A DNA stretch of 64,000 nucleotides, taken from assembly GCA_027665725.1 (NCBI GenBank), contig JAQDDS010000001.1, positions 558,001 to 622,000 on the forward strand. Reading direction: 5' to 3'. Positions 1 through 7,824 of the stretch are shown one piece after another (the stretch's first letter is position 1; the number at the start of each line of letters is the position of its first letter). Both the position numbers and the translations under genes were made by a program. Source of the stretch: Streptococcaceae bacterium AF77-01CM03A. Lineage in GTDB: Bacteria; Bacillota; Bacilli; Lactobacillales; Streptococcaceae. A model generated the notes under the pieces. It worked only from the letters and a program-made list of their open reading frames with translations. It did no database searches and was not told the origin of the DNA.

Positions 1-1120
1 CCTTGTCGATTTCGTCAATAGCCTTGCCGAAGTTGACAGATGCTGAATTGTAGTTCTTAGCAAAGGCAACCTTAAAGGCATCCAAGTCCTCTTCAAAATG
101 AGTAATATCAATGTTTTGCTCACGGATAAGTGCTAATTCCTGCTTGTATTTTAGGGAATTAAGGGCAGCATTGCGCAAGAGACCAATTAACTGAATAAAG
201 AACTGAGGACGAATGACATACATTTTCTCATACTCATGACTGACATCGACAATCCCAGTATTGAAGTAATCATTGTCAGCTTCAAGCATAGTTACCAATA
301 CTGCATACTCACAGTTTTTCTCACGACGATCCTTATCCAATTCTTTGTAAAAATCCAAATTCTTATGCTTCTTCTCTGTCCCGTCTGCTTCATTTTTCAT
401 CTCAAACATGATGGAGATGAATTCTAGCCCATTTTCATCAAAGTCACGGAAGATGAAGTCACCTTTAGAACCACGTGCTGAAACCTTATTGTCCTTCTCA
501 AAGTAGGCATTTGGAAAAGCAAAGCTACGAACTTTGTTGAACTCACTTTCTGCATAGTGTTCCAAACTTTCACCGATTGCCTTGGTAGATTGTTGTGCCT
601 TAAAATTCTTGTAGAACTCAACCTGCTCATTTGCTGCCTTAAGTTGGGCTTCATAGTTTTGTTTCACTGAAGCAAGAGAAAGCTCGTTTTCTTTTTCTTG
701 TAAAAGGAGCTGATTTTTGACCTGGTCTCGTTCTTTTTCAAGGTCAGAAAGAGTTTTTTGTAGTTGATTCTCATGCTCCAAGCGCAAGGTGGCCAATTGA
801 TTCTCAAGAGCTTGAACTTCTTTTTCTTTTTCTAACAGACTTTTGCTAGCGCTTTGCTCCACTTCTTTTTTGGCCAATTCTTTTTCGGTATCGAAATTTT
901 GGATTTGAGTTTGTAGCTGGGCAATTTCTTGATCCTTTTGAGCGAGTTTTGCCTGTTGTTCATTCAAGGCCTTTTGCTCCACCAATGTCAATTCTTGCTT
1001 GATTCGCTCATGCAATTCCTTATCAAACTCTACAGTTCGAACTTGAGAAATCAGTTCTGCATATTGACTTTCATTAACTGTAAAAACTTCGCCACAATTT
1101 GGACATTTAATTTCGTTCAT
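1..1120 (-). CDS. DUF2130 protein, C-terminal end outside window
   Basis: Reading leftward from the ATG at 1118-1120 gives an open frame that runs off the left edge, about 373 residues visible. Residues 6-9 are CPNC, a small zinc-ribbon-like start. They are followed by a long Gln/Glu/Lys-rich coiled coil (about 30-200) and then the DUF2130 region, where SKGDFIF and, further on, FEMKNEADG are conserved. The D...E-x-K spacing resembles the PD-(D/E)xK nuclease core, and DUF2130 is considered related to RmuC, so a DNA-linked role is possible but unproven. A good ribosome site (AGAGGAAA) and an extended -10 box lie upstream. Family assignment is fairly sure; function is not known. Confidence 0.8.
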   Translation of the reverse strand, partial: MNEIKCPNCGEVFTVNESQYAELISQVRTVEFDKELHERIKQELTLVEQKALNEQQAKLAQKDQEIAQLQTQIQNFDTEKELAKKEVEQSASKSLLEKEKEVQALENQLATLRLEHENQLQKTLSDLEKERDQVKNQLLLQEKENELSLASVKQNYEAQLKAANEQVEFYKNFKAQQSTKAIGESLEHYAESEFNKVRSFAFPNAYFEKDNKVSARGSKGDFIFRDFDENGLEFISIMFEMKNEADGTEKKHKNLDFYKELDKDRREKNCEYAVLVTMLEADNDYFNTGIVDVSHEYEKMYVIRPQFFIQLIGLLRNAALNSLKYKQELALIREQNIDITHFEEDLDAFKVAFAKNYNSASVNFGKAIDEIDK

Positions 1121-1152
1121 GATTTTCCTCTGTATCAAACTATTCTCCATTC

Positions 1153-1158
1153 ATTATA
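1153..1158 (-). promoter_or_regulatory. -10 box for the DUF2130 gene
   Basis: TATAAT preceded by TGC on the minus strand, an extended -10. No convincing -35 is visible. It lies about 33 bases before the start codon. Confidence 0.6.
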
Positions 1159-1177
1159 GCATGGAAAAACAAAAAGA

Positions 1178-1203
1178 AAAAGTTGGAATCAATCCAACTT
1201 TTA
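1178..1203 (-). terminator. Terminator of the formate/nitrite channel gene
   Basis: AAAGTTGGA/TCCAACTTT stem followed by a T-rich run on the minus strand. It overlaps the stop codon of the channel gene. Confidence 0.75.
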
Positions 1204-1998
1204 ATCTACATATGTATCTTCGTTTTTGTTTAAGAAAGCGTAAGGCAATCCCATCAGTAGACCACCACCAATAAAGTTACCGATAAATGTCACACCCCAG
1301 TGACGAAGGATATTTCCAATACCGAAGTTTGCAATTGAATCAGCAGCAACACTGAATTTCACAATCGCAAATGATGCAAAATTTGCGGCGATGTGTTCGT
1401 TTGTTAAGAATACAAACATGTAAATTGCTGAAAGAACCAACCAAAGTTTAGCTCCACCATCTTTAACCAAAACGAACGAAAGGATGGCGATATTTACAAA
1501 GATATTCGCTAAAATACCTTCAAGTAATACTAATTCATTTGAACGTGCTAGTTTCATTTCTACAACACCAGAAATGAAACTGTCGTGCGTTAGGTTTGCG
1601 TAAGCTGCTGAGTGTGCGAATCCCCAACCAGCGATAAGCGCACCAATTAAGTTAAAGAAAGTACAATACAAGAGAATTTCAGCTGTTTTTCTCCAGCTAA
1701 TTTTTTTCAAAAAACTACCTGCTGTTAAGAACATCATGTTTGACGTTACCAATTCAGCATTCAAGAAGACAATATAAGCTAGTCCCCAAGCAAAGACAAA
1801 CGGGAAAAGGAAGCGTCCGCTACCAGGAGCGATCTTATTAATCAAGTCAGCACCAACAGCTCCAGCTGCTGTACTGAAGGTAAGGAATGCACCTGCAAAC
1901 ATTGAACGGATAGCATACTTGAATTTGCTATTTGAATAAAGACTTTCTTTCTTTTTACAAGCAAATTCAATTTTTGAGATAAATTCTGATGAAACCAT
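1201..1998 (-). CDS. Formate/nitrite transporter family channel
   Basis: A 265-residue, six-helix membrane protein of the FNT (FocA/NirC) family, a usual length for the family. The N-terminal stretch with AFLTFSTAAGAVGADL and the segment FLNAELVTSNMMF match the conserved first and second pore helices. FNT proteins form pentamers that pass small monovalent anions such as formate, nitrite, lactate or hydrosulfide through the plasma membrane. In a lactic streptococcus, formate from pyruvate formate-lyase is a likely substrate, but no metabolic partner gene sits nearby. The start is set by AGGAG seven bases upstream. The gene is single, with its own promoter and terminator. Confidence 0.88.
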   Translation of the reverse strand: MVSSEFISKIEFACKKKESLYSNSKFKYAIRSMFAGAFLTFSTAAGAVGADLINKIAPGSGRFLFPFVFAWGLAYIVFLNAELVTSNMMFLTAGSFLKKISWRKTAEILLYCTFFNLIGALIAGWGFAHSAAYANLTHDSFISGVVEMKLARSNELVLLEGILANIFVNIAILSFVLVKDGGAKLWLVLSAIYMFVFLTNEHIAANFASFAIVKFSVAADSIANFGIGNILRHWGVTFIGNFIGGGLLMGLPYAFLNKNEDTYVD

Positions 1999-2027
1999 AT
2001 AAACTCCTAAAACTTTTATTTGTGAAT

Positions 2028-2033
2028 ATTATA
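2028..2033 (-). promoter_or_regulatory. Promoter of the FNT channel gene
   Basis: TATAAT with TGT before it (extended -10). TTTCCA lies 17 bases further upstream as a weak -35. Confidence 0.6.
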
Positions 2034-2086
2034 ACATAAAATCGACTTTATGGAAAGGCTTTCTGAAATTTTAAAAAAATTAAAAC

Positions 2087-2506
2087 CTATGATTCTAAAA
2101 TGCGTATTTTGATATTGTATTTTTTCGTTTCATTTTTTAGATTTCTGACAAGCTTATCATTCTCTTTTGATTGGCCAAAGAAATAGGCTAGAGCTTTTCC
2201 GTTCTTTTGTTGGATACTCAAAAAATATCTAGCTCCATTCAATTTAACACTTGGAATAAAATGGACCTCAATCTTTTTTATATTATTCAGTGGTATAATT
2301 CGCTTTCTAAAAACATAAGCGTTATGGATATAAAATATTCCCTTAGCAATATGAAATGGGGCAAAAAAACTTCCACCACTTTGACGCACAATGATATAAC
2401 GTCGCCATAGAATCAGTAAAAGAAGGAAGGATACAAAGCAAATAGCAAAAGTCAAAACCGAGCTTTTCATCATCGATTTTAGCCCAATCAAAAAATAATC
2501 ATTCAT
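2087..2506 (-). CDS. Small membrane-anchored protein of unknown function
   Basis: 139 residues. One hydrophobic helix spans about residues 16-34 (VLTFAICFVSFLLLLILW). A basic, beta-rich soluble part of about 100 residues follows. The pattern of a single helix followed by strands such as RRYIIVRQ, IIPLNNIKKIEVHF and YFLSIQQKNGKAL resembles bacterial PH-like domains, but I cannot assign a family. Start supported by AAAGGACG and an extended -10 (TGATATAAT) about 25 bases upstream. It stands alone between the FNT gene and queT, all on the same strand, without operon overlap. Confidence 0.7.
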   Translation of the reverse strand: MNDYFLIGLKSMMKSSVLTFAICFVSFLLLLILWRRYIIVRQSGGSFFAPFHIAKGIFYIHNAYVFRKRIIPLNNIKKIEVHFIPSVKLNGARYFLSIQQKNGKALAYFFGQSKENDKLVRNLKNETKKYNIKIRILES

Positions 2507-2567
2507 AATTAAACGTCCTTTTTCCCTTATTATATCACTTTTATTGAACTACTAGTTTTATGGACAA

Positions 2568-2597
2568 TGAAAAAGACTGAACAGAGTTCAGCCCTTT
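2568..2597 (-). terminator. Terminator after queT
   Basis: On the minus strand GGCTGAAC-TCT-GTTCAGTC followed by TTTTTC. It lies directly downstream of the queT stop codon. Confidence 0.7.
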
Positions 2598-2621
2598 TCA
2601 CAAATATTTGATGTGATATCT

Positions 2622-3131
2622 TTATCTAGTCAAATCAATACGTTGACCAATTTTACCAATGATAATTGCACCTACAATGAGTGAAGCAAATTCTCCGATA
2701 CCAGTAGTGAACCATGTAAAGAAGAATGGTGCTTCTGCTACGATGTGCAATTCAGCAGCGATTGTTACCATTGAAATTGAAAATAGAATTGAAAAGAAGA
2801 AATGATCTTTACGAATCAATCCATTAAACAGATAGTCTTTACTGTATTTGCTAAACAAAATGACTCCAAGACTTAGGAATACAAGTGTCGAGCCTCCACC
2901 TACAGCGACATCAATGAGTCCAAAACTGAAGAAATTAGCAATCATACATCCAAGAGTAACACCGATAATGTACTTAGGATTATAAAAAGCTAGGAAATTC
3001 ATCATTTCAGAAATACGGAACTGATAGGCGCCATAACTGATGGCATTCAGTGGTGGTGTGATTGTCAACACCACATAAATAGCTGCGACAATGGCAATAT
3101 CTGCCAAATCACGGACAGTAAGTTTTTTCAT
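2622..3131 (-). CDS. queT: QueT family queuosine-precursor ECF transporter component
   Basis: 169 residues with five to six hydrophobic helices, belonging to the COG4708/QueT family. The N-terminal segment with IVAAIYVVLTITPPLNAISYG and the EMMNFLAFYNP motif are characteristic. QueT is the membrane substrate-binding (S) component that works with the shared ECF energy-coupling module to import preQ1 or a related queuosine precursor. The module genes are not in this window. The assignment is strengthened by the type II preQ1 riboswitch immediately upstream, which places its own ribosome-binding site AAAGGAG inside the ligand-sensing fold, so translation should be shut off when preQ1 is plentiful. 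Confidence 0.92.
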   Translation of the reverse strand: MKKLTVRDLADIAIVAAIYVVLTITPPLNAISYGAYQFRISEMMNFLAFYNPKYIIGVTLGCMIANFFSFGLIDVAVGGGSTLVFLSLGVILFSKYSKDYLFNGLIRKDHFFFSILFSISMVTIAAELHIVAEAPFFFTWFTTGIGEFASLIVGAIIIGKIGQRIDLTR

Positions 3132-3135
3132 GTTT

Positions 3136-3193
3136 TCTCCTTTAGCGGCTACCCCGCGTCTAATATGCTTGGTGAAAGAAGCTAAGCACCAAG
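3136..3193 (-). promoter_or_regulatory. preQ1-II riboswitch controlling queT
   Basis: Read on the minus strand, the leader begins CTTGGTGCTTAGC, continues with TTTCACCAAGCATATTA and ends AAAGGAG just before the queT ATG. This closely matches the pneumococcal preQ1-II (COG4708 RNA) aptamer. The embedded P4 hairpin is kept as GCGG...CCGC, although its loop differs from the pneumococcal one. Known aptamers of this class fold into an H-type pseudoknot that sequesters the Shine-Dalgarno sequence when preQ1 binds. Confidence 0.95.
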
Positions 3194-3217
3194 GGTTGAT
3201 GAAAAGTCAACTTTACA

Positions 3218-3226
3218 AGTATAGCA
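3218..3226 (-). promoter_or_regulatory. Extended -10 promoter for queT
   Basis: TGCTATACT on the minus strand, about 25 bases before the riboswitch. It is an exact mirror of the promoter for the divergent GtrA gene at 3242-3250, so the two promoters overlap and should compete for polymerase. Confidence 0.7.
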
Positions 3227-3241
3227 CATTTATCAGCTTTA

Positions 3242-3250
3242 TGCTATACT
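3242..3250 (+). promoter_or_regulatory. Extended -10 promoter for the GtrA-family gene
   Basis: TGCTATACT ending at 3250. The ATG starts at 3257, so the expected transcription start is at or next to the A of the ATG. This points to a leaderless mRNA. Confidence 0.65.
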
Positions 3251-3256
3251 AATCTT

Positions 3257-3691
3257 ATGAAAACATATATAAAAAAATTCTTTGATAACGAGATTTTATC
3301 CTATCTTTTTTTCGGAGTTGCGACTACCGTAGTATCGATATTTGTCCGCATCGTCATCTTTTATCTAACACAGCAAGAGCTAGTTGCGACTGCTTTAGGG
3401 AATATTGCTGGAATTCTATTTGCTTTCTTTACAAATGACACATTTGTATTTAAGCAAGAAAGAAAAAACTGGTTTAATCGATTAATTAAATTTACCTCTG
3501 CAAGACTTATCACCTTTTTATTAGATCTTCTACTAACTTTTATTTTTGTGACAAGCTTCCCACAAATTATTGGTTACTTTGTTGGAAATGATATTAATAC
3601 AATTAATACAGTTGAAATCTTTATTGCTCAAGTTACGATGGTTGTTCTCAACTACGTTTTTAGTAAGCTTTTTGTATTTAAAAAGAAATAA
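3257..3691 (+). CDS. GtrA family membrane protein
   Basis: 144 residues with four predicted membrane helices, typical of the GtrA/DPMS-like family (YLFFGVATTVVSIFVRI, GNIAGILFAFFTNDTFVF, FVGN...). Family members are thought to help flip lipid-linked sugars such as undecaprenyl-phosphate-glucose, or to act with glycosyltransferases modifying surface polymers. No glycosyltransferase is adjacent here. No Shine-Dalgarno sequence precedes the ATG: the six bases between the -10 box and the ATG are AATCTT. No later Met gives a better start, so I keep this ATG and regard the gene as a leaderless candidate. Confidence 0.82.
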   Translation: MKTYIKKFFDNEILSYLFFGVATTVVSIFVRIVIFYLTQQELVATALGNIAGILFAFFTNDTFVFKQERKNWFNRLIKFTSARLITFLLDLLLTFIFVTSFPQIIGYFVGNDINTINTVEIFIAQVTMVVLNYVFSKLFVFKKK

Positions 3692-3700
3692 TCACTTTTC

Positions 3701-3729
3701 TTGCAATTAATATAAATTTACGATATAAT
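3701..3729 (+). promoter_or_regulatory. Promoter of mscL
   Basis: TTGCAA at 3701-3706 and TATAAT at 3724-3729 with the ideal 17-base spacing. Confidence 0.85.
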
Positions 3730-3761
3730 GTAGTCTGAAAAATTTCGAAAGGAAAAAGAAA

Positions 3762-4139
3762 ATGTTAAAAGATCTTAAAGCATTTTTGCTCCGCGGTAAT
3801 GTCGTAGACCTTGCTGTCGGTGTGATCATCGCCACTGCATTTGGTGCTATCGTAACTTCATTTGTTAATGATATCATCACTCCACTTCTATTGAACCCAG
3901 CTTTGAAAGCTGCGAACGTTGATCGTATCGCTGAACTTTCATGGAATGGTGTTGCTTACGGAAGTTTCTTGAGCGCTATTATTAACTTCGTAGTTATTGG
4001 TACTGTTCTTTTCTTTGTTGTTAAAGCAATTGAAAAAGCTCAAAGCCTTGGTAAGAAAGAAGAAGCTGAAGAAGCTCCAGCAGGTCCAACTGAATTGGAA
4101 GTTCTTCAAGAAATCAAAGCACTTCTTGAAAAGAAATAA
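3762..4139 (+). CDS. mscL: Large-conductance mechanosensitive channel MscL
   Basis: 125 residues, the normal MscL length. It shows the N-terminal amphipathic segment MLKDLKAFLLRGNVVDLAVGV, the gate-forming TM1 with AVGVIIATAFGAIVTSFVNDII, a short extracellular loop, TM2 (FLSAIINFVVIGTVLFFVVKA) and a charged C-terminal helix ending EVLQEIKALLEKK. MscL forms a homopentamer in the cytoplasmic membrane and opens under high tension to release solutes after hypo-osmotic shock. The ribosome site AAAGGAAA precedes the ATG. It is a single-gene unit with a strong promoter and a clear terminator. Confidence 0.97.
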   Translation: MLKDLKAFLLRGNVVDLAVGVIIATAFGAIVTSFVNDIITPLLLNPALKAANVDRIAELSWNGVAYGSFLSAIINFVVIGTVLFFVVKAIEKAQSLGKKEEAEEAPAGPTELEVLQEIKALLEKK

Positions 4140-4145
4140 AAATGT

Positions 4146-4179
4146 AAAAGGATTTAGATATTGTCTAAATCCTTTTTTC
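4146..4179 (+). terminator. Terminator of mscL
   Basis: AAAGGATTTAGA-TATTG-TCTAAATCCTTTTTT, a long stem with a T run. Confidence 0.85.
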
Positions 4180-4205
4180 TTCCTCTTTTTATATTAGTTT
4201 TAGTC

Positions 4206-4234
4206 TTGAGTAAAACTCCCATTTTTGATATAAT
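4206..4234 (+). promoter_or_regulatory. Promoter of tRNA-Arg
   Basis: TTGAGT at 4206-4211, a 17-base spacer, and a perfect TATAAT at 4229-4234. Transcription should begin a few bases before the tRNA. Confidence 0.85.
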
Positions 4235-4245
4235 GATGAAAGTTT

Positions 4246-4317
4246 CCACCCTTAGTGTAATGGATATCACGCAAGATTCCGGTTCTTGAGATGGGGGTTC
4301 GATTCCCTCAGGGTGGA
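4246..4317 (+). tRNA. tRNA-Arg (anticodon CCG)
   Basis: 72 bases fold as a cloverleaf. The acceptor arms are CCACCCT (4246-4252) and AGGGTGG (4310-4316) with discriminator A at 4317. The anticodon stem CAAGA/TCTTG encloses loop TTCCGGT, giving anticodon CCG, which reads CGG. The T arm is GGGGGTTCGATTCCCTC. The 3' CCA is not encoded and must be added by tRNA nucleotidyltransferase. The tRNA has its own promoter and a terminator hairpin downstream. Confidence 0.96.
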
Positions 4318-4329
4318 TAGATATAAACG

Positions 4330-4355
4330 AAAAGCAACGGTTGATGTTGCTTTTA
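4330..4355 (+). terminator. Terminator of tRNA-Arg
   Basis: AAAAGCAAC-GGTTGAT-GTTGCTTTTA hairpin 12 bases after the tRNA. Because the stem is flanked by A and T runs it may also serve the ABC-F gene on the other strand. Confidence 0.75.
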
Positions 4356-4360
4356 TATTA

Positions 4361-6262
4361 TTAAACTTTTTCCGATAGTTCTTCCCACTCTAGCATAGCT
4401 TCTTCCTGGCGCTGACCAATCTTATCTAGTTCAGCTTGCAATTGCATGAGTTCATCCGCATCATTGGTTGTATGCATTTGTTCAGAAATAGCTTGGGCTT
4501 GATTTTCCAGTTCTTCAATTTCCTTTTCCAGACTCTCAATCTGGCGCATCAACTTACGCAGTTCTTTTTGACTCTCTTTCTGAGCTTGGTAATCATTAAC
4601 TGGAGAAACTTCTTTTTCTTGGTTAACAGCTGTCGCTTCTTCCGCTTGACTAGCTACTAACTCTGCTTTTTTATCAACATAATAGTCATAATCGCCCAGA
4701 TAAAGTGTTGATCCATCCTCAGATAATTCTAGCACATGAGTCGCTACACGATTAATAAAGTAACGGTCATGGCTGACAAATAGAAGAGTCCCATCAAAGT
4801 CAATCAGGGCATTTTCCAAGACTTCCTTGCTATCGATATCCAAATGGTTTGTCGGCTCATCGAGTATCAGAAAGTTATTGTTTTCCATAGAAAGTTTAGC
4901 TAAGAGCAAGCGAGCTTTTTCCCCACCTGAAAGCATGCCAACTGATTTCTTAACGTCGTCACCAGAGAAAAGGAATGCACCCAAGCGATTACGGATTTCA
5001 ACTTCAGGCGTTAATCTAAAATCATTCCAGAGTTCATCCAAAACAGTATTGCTTTGTGTTAACTTACTTTGAGTTTGGTCATAGTAACCAACTTCTACAT
5101 TAGCACCAAATCGCTTTTCTCCCTTAATAAAAGGAATTTGATCCACAACGGACTTGATAAAGGTTGTCTTCCCAATACCATTTGGACCTACTATTGCAAC
5201 GGCATTCATCTTACGAAGGTCAAGGTCGATAGGCTCTGACAATATTTCACCATCATAGCCAATCGCAGCATTTTCAACCGTTAGCACAATATTACCAGAT
5301 GTTTTATCAGAGTGAAAAGTCATATTGGCAGATTTAGTTCCTGCTTCAGGCTTGTCCAAACGCTCCATTTTTTCTAGTTGTTTGCGCCGTGATTGCGCAC
5401 GCTTTGTTGTCGAAGCTCGAACAAGATTGCGATTTACGAAGTCTTCTAGAGCAGCAATTTCCTTCTGCTGCTTTTCATAGTTCTTAGCTTCAGTCAGTAA
5501 CTTCTGTTCTTTTTGCTCAACAAAGCTAGAGTAATTTCCTACATATCGATCTAAAGAATGTTTGGTTAAGTCGAGCGTTATAGTTGCTACCTTATCGAGG
5601 AAATAGCGGTCGTGACTAACGATAATAAGAGCACCATTATAGTTTACGAGATAATTTTCTAGCCAGGCAATCGTTTCAATATCTAGGTGGTTTGTTGGCT
5701 CATCCAAAACCAAGAGATTGGGTTTTTCAAGGAGCATTTTGGCTAGAGCCAGACGAGTATTTTGACCACCAGAGAGCTCAGCAATCTTCATCTGCCACAT
5801 GGATTCATCAAATTTAAAACCGTTTAAAATAGCCCGAATATCCGCTTCGTAGGTGAAGCCTCCGGCCTGACGGAAGTTTTCTGACAAACGATCATAATCA
5901 AACATTAGTTTTTCTAAATCCGCACCTGTCTTTTCACCCATCTCTAGCTCCATCTGACGAAGCTGTTTTTCAGTCATGCGTAAACCATCAAAGACGTGCA
6001 ACATCTCATCATAGATAGTATTTTCTGACTCAAAGCGACTATCTTGTGCTAGATAAGATAAAGAAATATCTTTTTTCTTATTGATCTCACCAGAAGTTGG
6101 CTCTTCTTCTCCAACCAATATTTTTAGTAGTGTAGACTTTCCTGCACCATTTTTCCCAACCAGGGCAATACGGTCTCTTTCATCGACTTGTAGGTTAATA
6201 TTCTCAAATAGAACTTCTCCTGCAAAAGAACGTTCGATATTATTAGCTTGTAAAATAATCAT
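4361..6262 (-). CDS. ABC-F family ATPase
   Basis: 633 residues with two ABC cassettes and no membrane helices, the layout of the ABC-F family. Cassette 1 has Walker A GKNGAGKST and signature LSGGQ. Cassette 2 has GPNGIGKTT and LSGGE. Both have the LDEPTNHLDI Walker B/D-loop. The linker (about 240-310) is basic, and a long Glu/Gln coiled coil forms the C-terminus (about 540-633), as in YdiF/Uup-type proteins. ABC-F proteins bind the ribosomal E site or assist ribosome function, and some give antibiotic protection; substrate class cannot be told from sequence here. No Shine-Dalgarno is visible before the ATG. A -10 box sits six bases away, so this is a leaderless candidate. Confidence 0.9.
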   Translation of the reverse strand: MIILQANNIERSFAGEVLFENINLQVDERDRIALVGKNGAGKSTLLKILVGEEEPTSGEINKKKDISLSYLAQDSRFESENTIYDEMLHVFDGLRMTEKQLRQMELEMGEKTGADLEKLMFDYDRLSENFRQAGGFTYEADIRAILNGFKFDESMWQMKIAELSGGQNTRLALAKMLLEKPNLLVLDEPTNHLDIETIAWLENYLVNYNGALIIVSHDRYFLDKVATITLDLTKHSLDRYVGNYSSFVEQKEQKLLTEAKNYEKQQKEIAALEDFVNRNLVRASTTKRAQSRRKQLEKMERLDKPEAGTKSANMTFHSDKTSGNIVLTVENAAIGYDGEILSEPIDLDLRKMNAVAIVGPNGIGKTTFIKSVVDQIPFIKGEKRFGANVEVGYYDQTQSKLTQSNTVLDELWNDFRLTPEVEIRNRLGAFLFSGDDVKKSVGMLSGGEKARLLLAKLSMENNNFLILDEPTNHLDIDSKEVLENALIDFDGTLLFVSHDRYFINRVATHVLELSEDGSTLYLGDYDYYVDKKAELVASQAEEATAVNQEKEVSPVNDYQAQKESQKELRKLMRQIESLEKEIEELENQAQAISEQMHTTNDADELMQLQAELDKIGQRQEEAMLEWEELSEKV

Positions 6263-6268
6263 GTAACT

Positions 6269-6297
6269 ATTTTACTATCTTTTTGCGTTTTTAACAA
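6269..6297 (-). promoter_or_regulatory. Promoter abutting the ABC-F start codon
   Basis: On the minus strand TTGTTA (6292-6297), a 17-base spacer and TAAAAT (6269-6274). Only six bases separate the -10 box from the ATG at 6262. Confidence 0.7.
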
Positions 6298-6305
6298 TTC
6301 AAATA

Positions 6306-6336
6306 AAAAAAGTTCGAGCTTTAAACTCGAACTTTT
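6306..6336 (-). terminator. Terminator after the DUF-type lipoprotein gene
   Basis: AAAAGTTCGAG-TTTAAAG-CTCGAACTTTTTTT on the minus strand, just downstream of the lipoprotein stop codon and just upstream of the ABC-F promoter. Confidence 0.85.
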
Positions 6337-6341
6337 AGATA

Positions 6342-7580
6342 TTAATAACCGATACCACCACGGAATGTACGTGCCATATCTTTTAAGTTATAGTTCTTAG
6401 AAGATGTGTCGATTGTCCATTTACCGTCTTTCTTAGTCATCTTAATTTCGTAACCTTCTTTTTGCATATTATCGCTAGTATCAAGAGGAGTTGAATCAAA
6501 TTGACTTGGTGCGTTTTCTAAAATGTACTTCTCACCAGCTTTCATAGCTTCTGAGTAGCTGCTGTATTTACCTTTGTTTTCTTCATAGAATTTACGGCTC
6601 AATTCATGGACATTCAAGTTATCCAAGTCGATTGTTTCAGGTCTTACATAGATAACTGCATAGTCTGGCAAGTAAGTTTTTACTTTGTAATCAACTTTTG
6701 CTCGTTTTGCATTTGCTTTGATATATGCTTCTGCAAATGTACGAAGTTCAGAATCAGAAGGTTTGTAGTTGTAGAATCCTTTACCGAATGACTCGATGAA
6801 TTTCTTGATAAATTCTTCTCTATCAACCTTCACGTCATTTGTAATCACATCAGAATCCTTAGAAGATTTTTTGTCATCTGATTTTTTGTCTTCAGACTTA
6901 TTATCATTTTTCTTCTCTTCAGATTTCTTATCGTCTGATTTCTTGTTGTCTGATTTTTTATCTTCAAGCGCGACGATTTGAGTTTTATCATTAGTAAAGC
7001 TTACGTTTGATGCACCACCAGTGTTTTCACCATCTAGGTAAACAGCATCAACATATTTTTTCATAGCTTCTTTAGCTTCTTCAATTGTGTCTTCGTATTG
7101 ACTTGGATCAACCTTGATAGCTACGTCATTTTTACCTTTTTTATTTTCTTTTACATCATCGTAAAAGCTTGGGGCAAAGTGAAGTTCATATTTAGAATCT
7201 TTATCAACTTCATAAACTACATAACCAGCAACACTCTTGCCTTTAGAGAGGCTATCTCCGTATGACATAAATTTAGTTTTACTGTCTGACTCATAAATTT
7301 GAATCGGTTCAACTTTTTCGTCTTTTTCGTTATAAAGTGCAATATCTTGGCTAGTAAAGCTAAACTGTTTATCACGATTGTTTTTAATCTCAACTTGAAG
7401 AGCAAGATAATGTGAATTGGAATCTTCATCTTTGGGAAGGACATACATACCATCTTTAACAGAAACTTCAAAGTTTGAGTTAGATGCAGTACCATTATCA
7501 CTTGCTTTCTTACTATTTCCACAAGCTACCAATGCTAAAGCAGTCAAAACTAAAGCAGAATGCTTAAGAACTTTTTTCAT
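6342..7580 (-). CDS. Surface lipoprotein with Lys/Asp/Ser-rich linker
   Basis: 412 residues from the ATG at 7580, chosen because AAGGAGATTTTCTATT precedes it and it begins a lipoprotein signal peptide (MKKVLKHSALVLTALALVACG, lipobox LVAC). The first domain (about 35-160) reads like a DUF5067/DUF4352-type beta-sandwich (YLALQVEIKNNRDKQFSF). A low-complexity linker of about 45 residues follows, made of DKKS/NKKS/EKK steps. The C-terminal domain (about 250-412) has YVRPETIDLDNLN and ends in a trial-size fold I do not recognise. It should be lipid-anchored outside the membrane. Function unknown. It has its own promoter and terminator. Confidence 0.85.
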   Translation of the reverse strand: MKKVLKHSALVLTALALVACGNSKKASDNGTASNSNFEVSVKDGMYVLPKDEDSNSHYLALQVEIKNNRDKQFSFTSQDIALYNEKDEKVEPIQIYESDSKTKFMSYGDSLSKGKSVAGYVVYEVDKDSKYELHFAPSFYDDVKENKKGKNDVAIKVDPSQYEDTIEEAKEAMKKYVDAVYLDGENTGGASNVSFTNDKTQIVALEDKKSDNKKSDDKKSEEKKNDNKSEDKKSDDKKSSKDSDVITNDVKVDREEFIKKFIESFGKGFYNYKPSDSELRTFAEAYIKANAKRAKVDYKVKTYLPDYAVIYVRPETIDLDNLNVHELSRKFYEENKGKYSSYSEAMKAGEKYILENAPSQFDSTPLDTSDNMQKEGYEIKMTKKDGKWTIDTSSKNYNLKDMARTFRGGIGY

Positions 7581-7610
7581 AATAGAAAATCTCCTTTTTT
7601 TATTTATTAT

Positions 7611-7638
7611 ATTGTACCATACAGTCAAAAATTTTCAA
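7611..7638 (-). promoter_or_regulatory. Promoter of the lipoprotein gene
   Basis: Minus strand TTGAAA (7633-7638), 16 bases, TACAAT (7611-7616) preceded by TGG. Confidence 0.65.
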
Positions 7639-7756
7639 ACCAGAAACAGGAAATCGCTTTAAAAATATTGTAAATTGTTATAATAAGGAGAATTTTCATC
7701 TATTACATTTGTTTGATTAAATTTTTAAAATTCATATATATAGGTCATGCTAACGT

Positions 7757-7785
7757 TTTACTAAAACTTTAAAAAATGCTATAAT
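7757..7785 (+). promoter_or_regulatory. Promoter of pgm
   Basis: TTTACT at 7757-7762, a 17-base spacer and TATAAT at 7780-7785 with TGC in front. The rest of 7639-7824 shows no other signal I can support. Confidence 0.8.
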
Positions 7786-7824
7786 GTAAACGGTTAATAC
7801 TAATAACAAATAAGGAGAATTTCA

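Noticed and set aside
6796..6981. Ser/Asp/Phe-rich plus-strand frame over the lipoprotein linker
   Set aside because: It is simply the complement of the Lys/Asp/Ser repeat codons of the lipoprotein gene.
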